DNA of 26,984 bases from a virus: positions 1 to 26,984 of IMG/VR virus record IMGVR_UViG_3300021356_000135. One strand, given 5' to 3'. Position 1 is the stretch's first letter, and every line of letters begins with the position of its first letter. The notes below the pieces were generated by a model. That model saw only the letters and a program-made list of their open reading frames with translations. It did not search any database and was not told the DNA's origin. Below are positions 22,838 to 26,984 of the stretch, in pieces. A program made the position numbers and the translations under genes.

Positions 22838-23007
22838 ACTGGAAATTATTGTGGGCTGTTCTGCTCATGGTGTCAGTGCTGGGGGGTTGCTCCAGCACTC
22901 CAGCCTGTCATTTAAACGGAACGTTCCAGATTAAGTTTAACCCCTGTGACGGTAAAAAGCCCACCAAGCTAGAGTTGCGTAGAAGACGATCTGCTCACAG
23001 GCTATAA
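22834..23007 (+). CDS. Small lipoprotein, possible outer-membrane spanin (Rz1-like)
   Basis: A 57-residue frame starts with GTG overlapping the previous stop (GTGA at 22834-22837). It encodes a lipoprotein signal peptide: Lys4, a hydrophobic run (LLWAVLLMVSVLGG), then a lipobox LGG-Cys19 followed by SSTPAC. The mature part is 39 residues with two more cysteines and a basic end (LRRRRSAHRL). Phage-encoded small lipoproteins beside an endolysin are usually o-spanins that act on the outer membrane at lysis. This one lacks the proline richness of lambda Rz1, so the role is tentative. It implies a host with lipoprotein processing, most simply Gram-negative. Confidence 0.7.
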   Translation: MNWKLLWAVLLMVSVLGGCSSTPACHLNGTFQIKFNPCDGKKPTKLELRRRRSAHRL

Positions 23008-23010
23008 CTC

Positions 23011-23103
23011 ATGAAAAGCAAGAGGAATATGGTTACTTATGCAACCCTTGTTATTTTGGCAGCAATTGCAACCACCCTTTATCTGGGTTTTACGGGGTAT
23101 TAA
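23011..23103 (+). CDS. 30-residue single-span membrane peptide, candidate small holin-like gene
   Basis: ATG at 23011 to TAA at 23103 encodes MKSKRNMVTYATLVILAAIA followed by TTLYLGFTGY. It has a basic N-terminus and one hydrophobic helix of about 20 residues. It lies between the lipoprotein and the next gene with gaps of 3 and 2 bases, the tight spacing typical of this operon. No strong ribosome site is seen. It is too short for any family call. Position and topology make a small holin, pinholin or lysis regulator possible. Confidence 0.55.
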   Translation: MKSKRNMVTYATLVILAAIATTLYLGFTGY

Positions 23104-23105
23104 AA

Positions 23106-23519
23106 ATGGCTTTAGTTCATATAGACGCAATAACTACCCGTTGTCCTTATTGTGGACAGACCAACAGAACCAAGTTTACAACCAACGAATGGGTTAGTGC
23201 TGGGTTTGCGTGGGTAGTCAAATGCACAAACACCTACCCCCCGGACCACTCTGACCAGAGTCTAGTAGGACAACTTTGTGATAATGGATATGTGGCTTCT
23301 ATTGAGAAGTTCCGGACCATTGCCAAGGCATGGCAGACAGGAGTTGATTTCGACCCTCTGTTTGAAGAAGACAGCATTGTGTATCTTGACCCCTACCCCT
23401 CAGAGCCAGAGGTAGTGAATGGAACGAGTAATACACAACCACAACCGGAGGAACCTGTTGTAAGTGAACCAGACCCAATAGTGACGGATGAACCAGAAGG
23501 ACCTACACCAATTGGGTAA
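23106..23519 (+). CDS. Zinc-ribbon-like protein with acidic Pro-rich tail
   Basis: 137 residues. The first half contains CPYCG (Cys13-x2-Cys16), Cys40 and Cys58, a layout that may form a small metal-binding ribbon. The second half, from about residue 95, is a low-complexity Pro/Glu/Thr/Val tail (EEPVVSEPDPIVTDEPEGPT) that is probably unfolded. No DNA-binding motif beyond the cysteines is seen. It starts 2 bases after the mini membrane gene and precedes the endolysin. I do not recognise it; its role in lysis, if any, is not shown by the sequence. Confidence 0.6.
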   Translation: MALVHIDAITTRCPYCGQTNRTKFTTNEWVSAGFAWVVKCTNTYPPDHSDQSLVGQLCDNGYVASIEKFRTIAKAWQTGVDFDPLFEEDSIVYLDPYPSEPEVVNGTSNTQPQPEEPVVSEPDPIVTDEPEGPTPIG

Positions 23520-23542
23520 ACAATCATTTTAAAAAGGGAATC

Positions 23543-23983
23543 ATGGAAGAATTTATCCCTAACGTGCAGGATTTTAAAACGCAATTAAGACGGCATGAGG
23601 GAATTAGACTAAAGCCTTATTATTGCCCAGCCGGGAAACTTACCATAGGGGTGGGAAGAAACTTGGATGATGTGGGAATAAATGCCCAAGAAGCGGATGT
23701 CCTGTTAGACAACGACATTGAGGATTTAGGCCGCAGGATGTTGGGACACCCAGACTTGCCCCCAATGGATGAGATAGGACCAGCCCGTTACTATGCTCTA
23801 ATGAATATGGGCTTCCAGATGGGCTTTACTGGGCTGTTGAATTTCCAGAATATGCTCAAGGCACTCAGAGAACAGGACTGGGAAGGGGCAAAGAAGGAGG
23901 CATTAAACAGCCAATGGGCACGACAAACGCCCAGCAGGGCAGAGGAAATAGCAGAGATTTTAGCAACTGGTACTTGGACCTAG
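23543..23983 (+). CDS. Endolysin, T4-type lysozyme (GH24) with Glu-Cys-Thr triad
   Basis: 146 residues, about the size of the lysozyme core. RRHEGIRLKPYYCPAGKLTI with GVGRNL following is the GH24 active-site block. Glu19 matches T4 Glu11, Thr34 matches Thr26, and the residue nine after Glu19 is Cys28 where T4 has Asp20. The E-8-(D/C)-5-T spacing is intact, and Cys variants are known in phage endolysins. The C-terminal pattern SQWARQTPSRAEEIAEIL also fits. There is no signal peptide or SAR anchor at the N-terminus, so release should need a holin. It hydrolyses the glycan backbone of peptidoglycan. A terminator-like hairpin follows. Confidence 0.92.
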   Translation: MEEFIPNVQDFKTQLRRHEGIRLKPYYCPAGKLTIGVGRNLDDVGINAQEADVLLDNDIEDLGRRMLGHPDLPPMDEIGPARYYALMNMGFQMGFTGLLNFQNMLKALREQDWEGAKKEALNSQWARQTPSRAEEIAEILATGTWT

Positions 23984-23989
23984 AAGGAT

Positions 23990-24023
23990 GGGCACCTCTT
24001 ATCCCTCAATTGCAGGGGTGCCC
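23990..24023 (+). other. GGGCACC...GGTGCCC inverted repeat after the endolysin
   Basis: Seven-base perfect arms are separated by 20 bases; a smaller inner stem (CCCT/AGGG, 24003-24017) overlaps it. No T-run follows. Placed 6 bases after the endolysin stop, it probably shapes the 3' end of the late mRNA. Confidence 0.5.
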
Positions 24024-24041
24024 TAATGTTAACCTCTTCTG

Positions 24042-24069
24042 GGTGTTTAACAAATACCGGGGTTTTTTT
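24042..24069 (+). terminator. Probable intrinsic terminator of the late operon
   Basis: GGTGTTT (24042-24048) can pair with AAATACC (24052-24058; one G-U pair) across an AAC loop. Four G then a run of seven T follow (24063-24069). The stem is modest, but the T-run and the position 60 bases after the endolysin stop, ahead of minus-strand genes, favour a rightward terminator. Confidence 0.5.
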
Positions 24070-24107
24070 GCTTCTTACTCCTTAATGTGCATCCTGTGAG
24101 TTTTGGA

Positions 24108-24129
24108 AGGACAGGCTAACCCCTGTCCT
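24108..24129. terminator. Hairpin AGGACAGG / CCTGTCCT between convergent operons
   Basis: A perfect 8-bp stem with a six-base loop (CTAACC). On the plus strand TGTTTG follows; on the minus strand TCCAAAAC follows, so neither side has a strong T-run. It lies between the late plus-strand operon and the minus-strand lysogeny genes and may be a bidirectional terminator or RNA end. Confidence 0.4.
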
Positions 24130-24137
24130 GTTTGCCT

Positions 24138-24245
24138 ATGCAAGAGGGGAAAAACTTGGTTTTATGGATTTTAGTTATGATTCTCTTCTTCATTGGTTTT
24201 TCTGTTCTAGAGTCCTTTTTGTTGCCAGAACAACTTAATTTTTAA
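24138..24245 (+). CDS. Possible 35-residue membrane peptide
   Basis: ATG at 24138 encodes MQEGKNLVLWILVMILFFIG then FSVLESFLLPEQLNF, one strong hydrophobic span after a short polar N-terminus. It lies in otherwise gene-poor sequence after the terminator-like hairpins, and no ribosome site is visible (TTTGCCT precedes it). It could be a superinfection-related membrane peptide expressed from the prophage, or a chance AT-rich frame. Confidence 0.3.
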   Translation: MQEGKNLVLWILVMILFFIGFSVLESFLLPEQLNF

Positions 24246-24530
24246 ACGGTGTGTATTGCCAATTCATAGCCAATTAAAAGAGGACCTTTGCCAGTTATTG
24301 CCAATTACTGGAAAAAGTTTTTTGTGAAGGTTTGGACCCGTAGAGGGCAGAAACTGCAAGGGATAGCGGTTAATCCAACTTGTGTCAAATGGGTTCAAAA
24401 ACTTGATCCAATGCCAAGCAAACATTTCATTTTAAAATCCTCCCAACCCCCCACAAATTCTAGCCATGCTGGGAACCTCCAGCACACCCTCCTTGACCCG
24501 TAGACAATTCATTGCCAAAAGTGGGAAGAG
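24246..24530. other. Candidate attP region beside the integrase gene
   Basis: Directly next to the integrase 3' end lies a gene-free strip with direct repeats: TTGCCAATTCA (24256), AGCCAATTAA (24268), TTGCCAGTTAT (24288), TTGCCAATTAC (24298) and TTGCCAAAAGT (24512). A second 10-base direct repeat, GACCCGTAGA, occurs at 24335 and 24495. Short repeated arm sites flanking a core are the usual layout of attP. The core cannot be named without the host junction, and no tRNA fragment is obvious. Confidence 0.5.
24256..24308 (+). repeat. Four TTGCCAATT-like direct repeats (arm-type integrase sites?)
   Basis: Four copies of (T/A)(T/G)CCA(A/G)TT within 53 bases, all in one orientation, at 24256, 24268, 24288 and 24298; the last two are 10 bases apart, close to one helical turn. 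A fifth, weaker copy at 24512 lies across the presumed core. This spacing is consistent with binding of an integrase N-terminal domain. Confidence 0.5.
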
Positions 24531-25145
24531 TTAGAGCAATTTCTTTATAGTATCTTCAAGAGTGATGTGGTCCCGATTCAAGTATCTCATGGTAGTGGAC
24601 AAGTCCTTGTGGCCCATGAGTTTCTGAACGTGGACAGGAGACACGGAAGAGTCCGCTAAGAGGTTGGTGGCAAAGGTGTGTCTGTATCCGTGAAGAGTCT
24701 TGACCCCTTCCCCTATTCCTAGTTTTTCAAAGACCCTTTTAAAAGCCAAAGACAGTCCAATACGAGTAGACCAGAAAGGTTCTTGAGTGCGTGGATCTTC
24801 TAGGTAATAAGTGGCTTGTTCTTGAAACTGGAGGAATTCCAAAAGTCTTGGGTGAATAGGTAGGGTTCTTTCTTCTCTACTTTTGACTTCATCCAGTCCG
24901 GAGGTAATGAGGATGGTTTGTCTTACTAAGTCAATCTGGTCCCATCTCATCCCCCTCAATTCACTTGCCCGTATGCCCGTGTAGCGGAGCATAAGGTGGG
25001 CACGGAAAAGCAACCTTCCCCGGAGGTCCAACAACGGTTCCAGATACTCCTCCATTGTGCCCATGTCTTCTAATGTGTAGGTCTTTGGGGCTTTGCGTGT
25101 GTAACGAATATAGGGCACCTTTAAACGTCTAGGCATTCTTCCCAA
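24531..25145 (-). CDS. int: Tyrosine integrase, C-terminal catalytic part (split gene)
   Basis: 204 residues from a TTG at 25145, but the frame is open to about 25175 and reads YFLKYLREL before it, so this is the rest of the upstream fragment rather than a separate gene. All catalytic residues of a tyrosine recombinase are present: Arg59 (TGIRASEL), Lys88, His152-x2-Arg155 (LHGYRH), His179 (LMGHKD) and Tyr188 (TMRYLN). The enzyme would recombine phage attP and host attB. The gene lies next to the candidate attP and reads toward it. As it stands the protein is split, so integration may be lost unless the frame break is an error or is bypassed. Confidence 0.85.
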   Translation of the reverse strand: MGRMPRRLKVPYIRYTRKAPKTYTLEDMGTMEEYLEPLLDLRGRLLFRAHLMLRYTGIRASELRGMRWDQIDLVRQTILITSGLDEVKSREERTLPIHPRLLEFLQFQEQATYYLEDPRTQEPFWSTRIGLSLAFKRVFEKLGIGEGVKTLHGYRHTFATNLLADSSVSPVHVQKLMGHKDLSTTMRYLNRDHITLEDTIKKLL

Positions 25146-25630
25146 TTCCCGTAGGTACTTGAGAAAATAGCTACATCACGCATTGCGGAATTTATGGAAG
25201 CACTGGCCCAGCCTTTCTTTTTAAATGTTTCCAGCACCATCGACAGGTGCTTGACCTCTAGTTGTTCTGGCTGGTAGTGTCCAAACTTATTGGCAAAGGT
25301 TTCCAGACTGTACCCATAATGCTGGTGTGTGCTGGTGGCCCTAGACCGTTTGACATGATCCATAAATTCATTTAGACAAGCACGGACGGTGGGGGAAGCA
25401 ATTACTTCATTCTTCTCTTTTATTCTGCTTTCTTCTTGGGAATACAACCGTTTTAAAATGTTGGTTCTTTCCATTTCAGAACGGGAAACAGTCCCCCGTT
25501 TTGTGTCCTTGAAGTCTAATTCATCTATTGGGATGAGGTCCCGTTTTAGACAAGTTTTCCCCTGTCTGTAAAACCTCCCGTAGTAGACTTTCCTCTTTTG
25601 GTCTTTCCCTATGTAGGTTTTGGGCCTCAT
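25121..25630 (-). CDS. int: Tyrosine integrase, N-terminal arm- and core-binding part (split gene)
   Basis: 169 residues from ATG at 25630. The first 35 residues (KVYYGRFYRQGKTCLKRDL) look like the small arm-binding domain. Residues about 85-155 (PTVRACLNEFMDHVKRSRAT ... INSAMRDVAIF) are the SAM-like core-binding domain. The frame leaves the integrase pattern after VAIF and ends with an unrelated tail (SSTYGNWEECLDV). Adding one T to the T4 run (A4 at 25164-25167 on the plus strand) makes VAIFLKYLRELGRM and continues into the catalytic part, giving one protein of 366 residues, a normal integrase length. Confidence 0.82.
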   Translation of the reverse strand: MRPKTYIGKDQKRKVYYGRFYRQGKTCLKRDLIPIDELDFKDTKRGTVSRSEMERTNILKRLYSQEESRIKEKNEVIASPTVRACLNEFMDHVKRSRATSTHQHYGYSLETFANKFGHYQPEQLEVKHLSMVLETFKKKGWASASINSAMRDVAIFSSTYGNWEECLDV

Positions 25631-25931
25631 AATGTTGGTAGGTGTGGATGGGTATTGCTTCCGTGATTAGTTTTAAAATCTGGGCAAATACCGTGTTTTG
25701 TAAACCGTGGTATTTCTTCCCCTCTATAATTCCCAATTCTGCAAGACGCATTACCTCTTGCAATACGGAAAGGTTTAAATTGCAGTCTGTTTCCGGAAGG
25801 GTACAAACTTCTTGAATTCCAGCATCTTTACATAATTGAAGTCTTTTTTTCTTGAGATGGTTCTCTAAGTGGTTCTGGTGTCGCAACTCCAAGACTTTTC
25901 TCCTCTTGTTTGAGGTAAGCAAGTTTTTCAA
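25521..25931 (-). CDS. Possible frame-shifted C-terminal part of the repressor
   Basis: This frame overlaps the repressor by about 104 bases and the integrase by 110 bases, so its ends are shadows. Its middle (about residues 28-105, LCKDAGIQEVCTLPETDCNL, LSVLQEVMRLAELGIIEGKK) covers sequence not used by any other gene and looks helical and real. It would join the repressor by a +1 shift at the A7 run (25842-25848 on the plus strand, T7), making a 232-residue protein, near the size of lambda CI. The overlap with the integrase start argues that the last 35 residues may not be authentic. Confidence 0.4.
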   Translation of the reverse strand: MKNLLTSNKRRKVLELRHQNHLENHLKKKRLQLCKDAGIQEVCTLPETDCNLNLSVLQEVMRLAELGIIEGKKYHGLQNTVFAQILKLITEAIPIHTYQHYEAQNLHRERPKEESLLREVLQTGENLSKTGPHPNR

Positions 25932-26220
25932 GTGCCCTCACTTGCTCCCTTAGTATTCTTAATTCTTCTTGTTCAGATTTAGCGTTAGCCCTTGGTCCTC
26001 CTGTTCCGTACAGTAGCCATTGTGTGTTATATCCCAATCTTGATAGCCCAGCGAGGATAGATTTAGGAATGTCACGGTTAACGTTTTTGGGATTTTGAAC
26101 ATTACCAAGAACTTGCGGAGAAATGCCCATTGCTTGGCAAAATTCGGTTTTAGTGCGGTAATGAGACATTTCAAAAAGTTCTTGCAAACGGTTTAAAATA
26201 TTCTCTCTATTCAGTGCCAT
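25828..26220 (-). CDS. CI-type phage repressor, helix-turn-helix
   Basis: 130 residues from ATG at 26220, with AAAGG about 8 bases upstream. The N-terminal part (MSHYRTKTEFCQAMGISPQV LGNVQ) is a helix-turn-helix. The segment SRLGYNTQWLLYGTGGPRAN is the typical end of the DNA-binding domain in CI-like phage repressors ('lg.n..WLltGeGp'). A helical linker (EELRILREQVRALEKLAYLK) follows. The protein then ends soon after A7 (QEKKTSIM), without a full C-terminal dimerisation or peptidase domain. Transcribed divergently from the early gene at 26374; it should repress the promoter in the shared control region. The shortened C-terminus could impair oligomerisation. Confidence 0.8.
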   Translation of the reverse strand: MALNRENILNRLQELFEMSHYRTKTEFCQAMGISPQVLGNVQNPKNVNRDIPKSILAGLSRLGYNTQWLLYGTGGPRANAKSEQEELRILREQVRALEKLAYLKQEEKSLGVATPEPLREPSQEKKTSIM

Positions 26221-26318
26221 TGTGTCGCCTTTAGGGTAGAGGCATCTTGCCTAATCTTTAATGGGCAAGACCAGTGCCCCATGAATTGAAATAATGAGAC
26301 AAAACATCTTGTTTTCTC

Positions 26319-26347
26319 TTGATAATTAACAAAGTGTTTAATAAGAT
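26319..26347 (+). promoter_or_regulatory. Rightward early promoter (PR-like), TTGATA-17-TAAGAT
   Basis: The -35 box TTGATA (26319-26324) and -10 box TAAGAT (26342-26347) are separated by exactly 17 bases. The expected transcript starts near 26354, leaving about 20 bases of leader before the ATG at 26374. Operator half-sites cover the spacer and the -10 box, as in lambdoid PR. Confidence 0.7.
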
Positions 26348-26353
26348 TAACAC
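26325..26353. promoter_or_regulatory. Repressor operator cluster, ATTAACA half-sites
   Basis: Three half-sites occur: ATTAACA (26325-26331), its near-inverse GTGTTTAAT (26334-26342) and ATTAACAC (26346-26353). The second and third form an inverted repeat around AAG with one extra T; the first and second also face each other across AA. This arrangement fits two overlapping dimer sites for the adjacent CI-type protein on the rightward promoter. Confidence 0.55.
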
Positions 26354-26373
26354 ATCAGATTCATTACTATCAG

Positions 26374-26580
26374 ATGTTCAAAAATATGCAACAAAAACAA
26401 ACTGAACTTTTGGAAACACTCCAGTTGCTCACCTCAGAGGTGAAGGAACTACGGGAGCAAGTTGCCGGGTTGCGTGGTGAACTAAAGCCAGAGTTGAGCA
26501 AAACGGCAACTATTCAAAGGGTAAAGCAAGAGGAAAGGCTTTTGTCCAATGCTATTACCCGTTTTTTAACACGGGATTAA
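26374..26580 (+). CDS. Small coiled-coil early protein
   Basis: 68 residues, first gene of the rightward early transcript. Heptad-rich throughout (TELLETLQLLTSEVKELREQ), then a basic C-terminal helix. No ribosome site is seen before the ATG at 26374; a second in-frame ATG at 26386 gives a four-residue shorter product. The first gene right of PR in lambdoid phages is often a Cro-like repressor, but no helix-turn-helix is visible here. Function unknown; a dimeric coiled-coil is the only structural prediction. Confidence 0.6.
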   Translation: MFKNMQQKQTELLETLQLLTSEVKELREQVAGLRGELKPELSKTATIQRVKQEERLLSNAITRFLTRD

Positions 26581-26588
26581 AAACCCGT
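26558..26588 (+). promoter_or_regulatory. CCCGT-N8-ACGGG-N8-CCCGT alternative hairpin
   Basis: The centre ACGGG (26571-26575) can pair either with CCCGT upstream (26558-26562) or CCCGT downstream (26584-26588); both loops are eight bases. The two stems exclude each other, the layout of an attenuator or a ribosome-controlled switch. The stop codon of the small early gene lies inside the second loop (26578-26580). Confidence 0.4.
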
Positions 26589-26613
26589 TTCATCTCTTTT
26601 AAAGAGGTCCAAA

Positions 26614-26984
26614 ATGGCGAAAGAAAGACCAGACTATAAAACCTATATTGGGGGCACAGATTCCGGTCCTATTCTGGGGAAGTCCAAGTGGAAGACGAGG
26701 ACAGAGGTTTGGGAGGAAAAGACGGGCAAGGTTGAACCCCCAGACCTTTCCAATAATCAAGCAGTACAGTGGGGATTAAAACTGGAAAAGTTGATTAGAC
26801 AGGAAGCGGAGGTCTACCTTAAACGAAAAATTACGGTGCCCGGTTTCAAGCAGTCCAAAATTTTAAAATATGTGGGTGGACATATAGACGGGATGTTTAA
26901 CGTAGAAAAGACGGTTGCCCTCACAATGCAGGAACAGCACAGGGCATGGGGCAAGAACAAGGGGAAGCGAACACGCAAGGAGAA
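26614..26984 (+). CDS. YqaJ-family viral recombinase / exonuclease (partial, cut by window end)
   Basis: ATG at 26614 with AGAGG nine bases upstream; the frame is open to the last base (123 codons seen). The N-terminus YIGGTDSGPILGKSKWKTRT then EVWEEKTGKVEPPD matches the YqaJ signature 'iGGSdaaaiLG.spwkT..eLw.eKtG'. Glu58 (WGLKLEKLIR) and Asp92 (GHIDGMF) match acidic metal-binding residues of the lambda-exonuclease fold. The ExK motif expected further on is not yet seen, which may be due to the window end. Such enzymes degrade one strand at double-strand ends for single-strand-annealing recombination, usually with a partner annealing protein encoded nearby. Confidence 0.82.
   Translation, partial: MAKERPDYKTYIGGTDSGPILGKSKWKTRTEVWEEKTGKVEPPDLSNNQAVQWGLKLEKLIRQEAEVYLKRKITVPGFKQSKILKYVGGHIDGMFNVEKTVALTMQEQHRAWGKNKGKRTRKE

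Larger units (their letters stand above)
26221..26373. promoter_or_regulatory. Divergent lysogeny/early control region
   Basis: This 153-base strip separates the repressor (minus) from the early genes (plus). It contains the rightward promoter and ATTAACA half-sites listed below, and near the repressor start a 7-bp inverted repeat TCTTGCC...GGCAAGA (26245-26251 / 26264-26270, 12 bases between). No leftward promoter was found with both boxes convincing. Confidence 0.7.

Noticed and set aside
24400-24440. tRNA-like TTCAAAA segment near the integrase, as a tRNA att core
   Set aside because: The flanking bases cannot form the 5-bp T-arm or an acceptor stem.
24288-24503. Open frame of 71 codons on the plus strand between the late operon and the integrase
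   Set aside because: It starts with TTG without a ribosome site, runs through the repeat cluster and has no family-like sequence; the strip is better explained as attP.
1-26984. CRISPR arrays, rRNA or tRNA genes, insertion sequences
   Set aside because: No regularly spaced direct repeats, no cloverleaf or rRNA sequence, and no transposase frame with terminal repeats was seen.

Overview
The window is a stretch of a temperate long-tailed (siphovirus-type) phage or prophage. Nearly all genes lie on the plus strand and are tightly packed, often with TAATG, ATGA or GTGA stop/start overlaps. No 16S gene or other host marker is present, so the host is not identified. The tail-fibre tip, the small CPLNN-type protein and two adjacent 2OG-Fe(II) oxygenases resemble gene sets I associate with marine bacteriophages. 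A small lipoprotein in the lysis region hints at a Gram-negative host. Both host statements are inference.

Layout. 1-1255: head-to-tail joining genes (partial head-closure-like gene, HK97 gp10-like protein, tail terminator). 1265-3413: tail tube, then a lambda G/GT-type pair of tail assembly chaperones joined by a -1 frameshift on the heptamer G GGA AAC, placed directly before the stop codon. 3458-9859: a 2133-residue TP901-type tape measure protein with twelve 22-residue aromatic repeats, predicting a tail roughly 0.3 micrometre long. 9860-12575: four tail-tip genes of uncertain exact role, including an unlisted 57-residue one. 12595-19652: a large fibre and receptor-binding block of seven genes that share carbohydrate-binding-like repeats and a recurring small 'HNLG' beta domain, ending in a gp37-like tip with HxH motifs. 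19656-21859: fibre-assembly chaperone, a small conserved Cys protein, two putative 2OG-Fe(II) oxygenases and a small cysteine-containing protein whose 5' end looks broken. 21878-23983: membrane and lysis genes, including two mini-genes (a 57-residue lipoprotein and a 30-residue membrane peptide) and a T4-type endolysin with Cys in place of the catalytic Asp.

23984-24530 has no large gene. It holds hairpins or terminators, a possible 35-residue membrane peptide, and a cluster of TTGCCAATT-like direct repeats that look like integrase arm sites of an attP. The minus strand then carries the lysogeny module: a tyrosine integrase split in two reading frames by an apparent one-base loss in an A4/T4 run, and a CI-type repressor whose frame ends at an A7 run while about 100 further codons stay open in the +1 frame. 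A divergent control region (26221-26373) has a good sigma70-type promoter (TTGATA-17-TAAGAT) overlapped by ATTAACA half-sites. Rightward early genes follow: a small coiled-coil protein and the start of a YqaJ-family recombinase/exonuclease, cut by the window end.

Taken together this is the tail, lysis, lysogeny and early-recombination part of the phage genome. The split integrase and the disturbed repressor mean that either the element is decaying as a prophage or the sequence has homopolymer errors; reads would decide.
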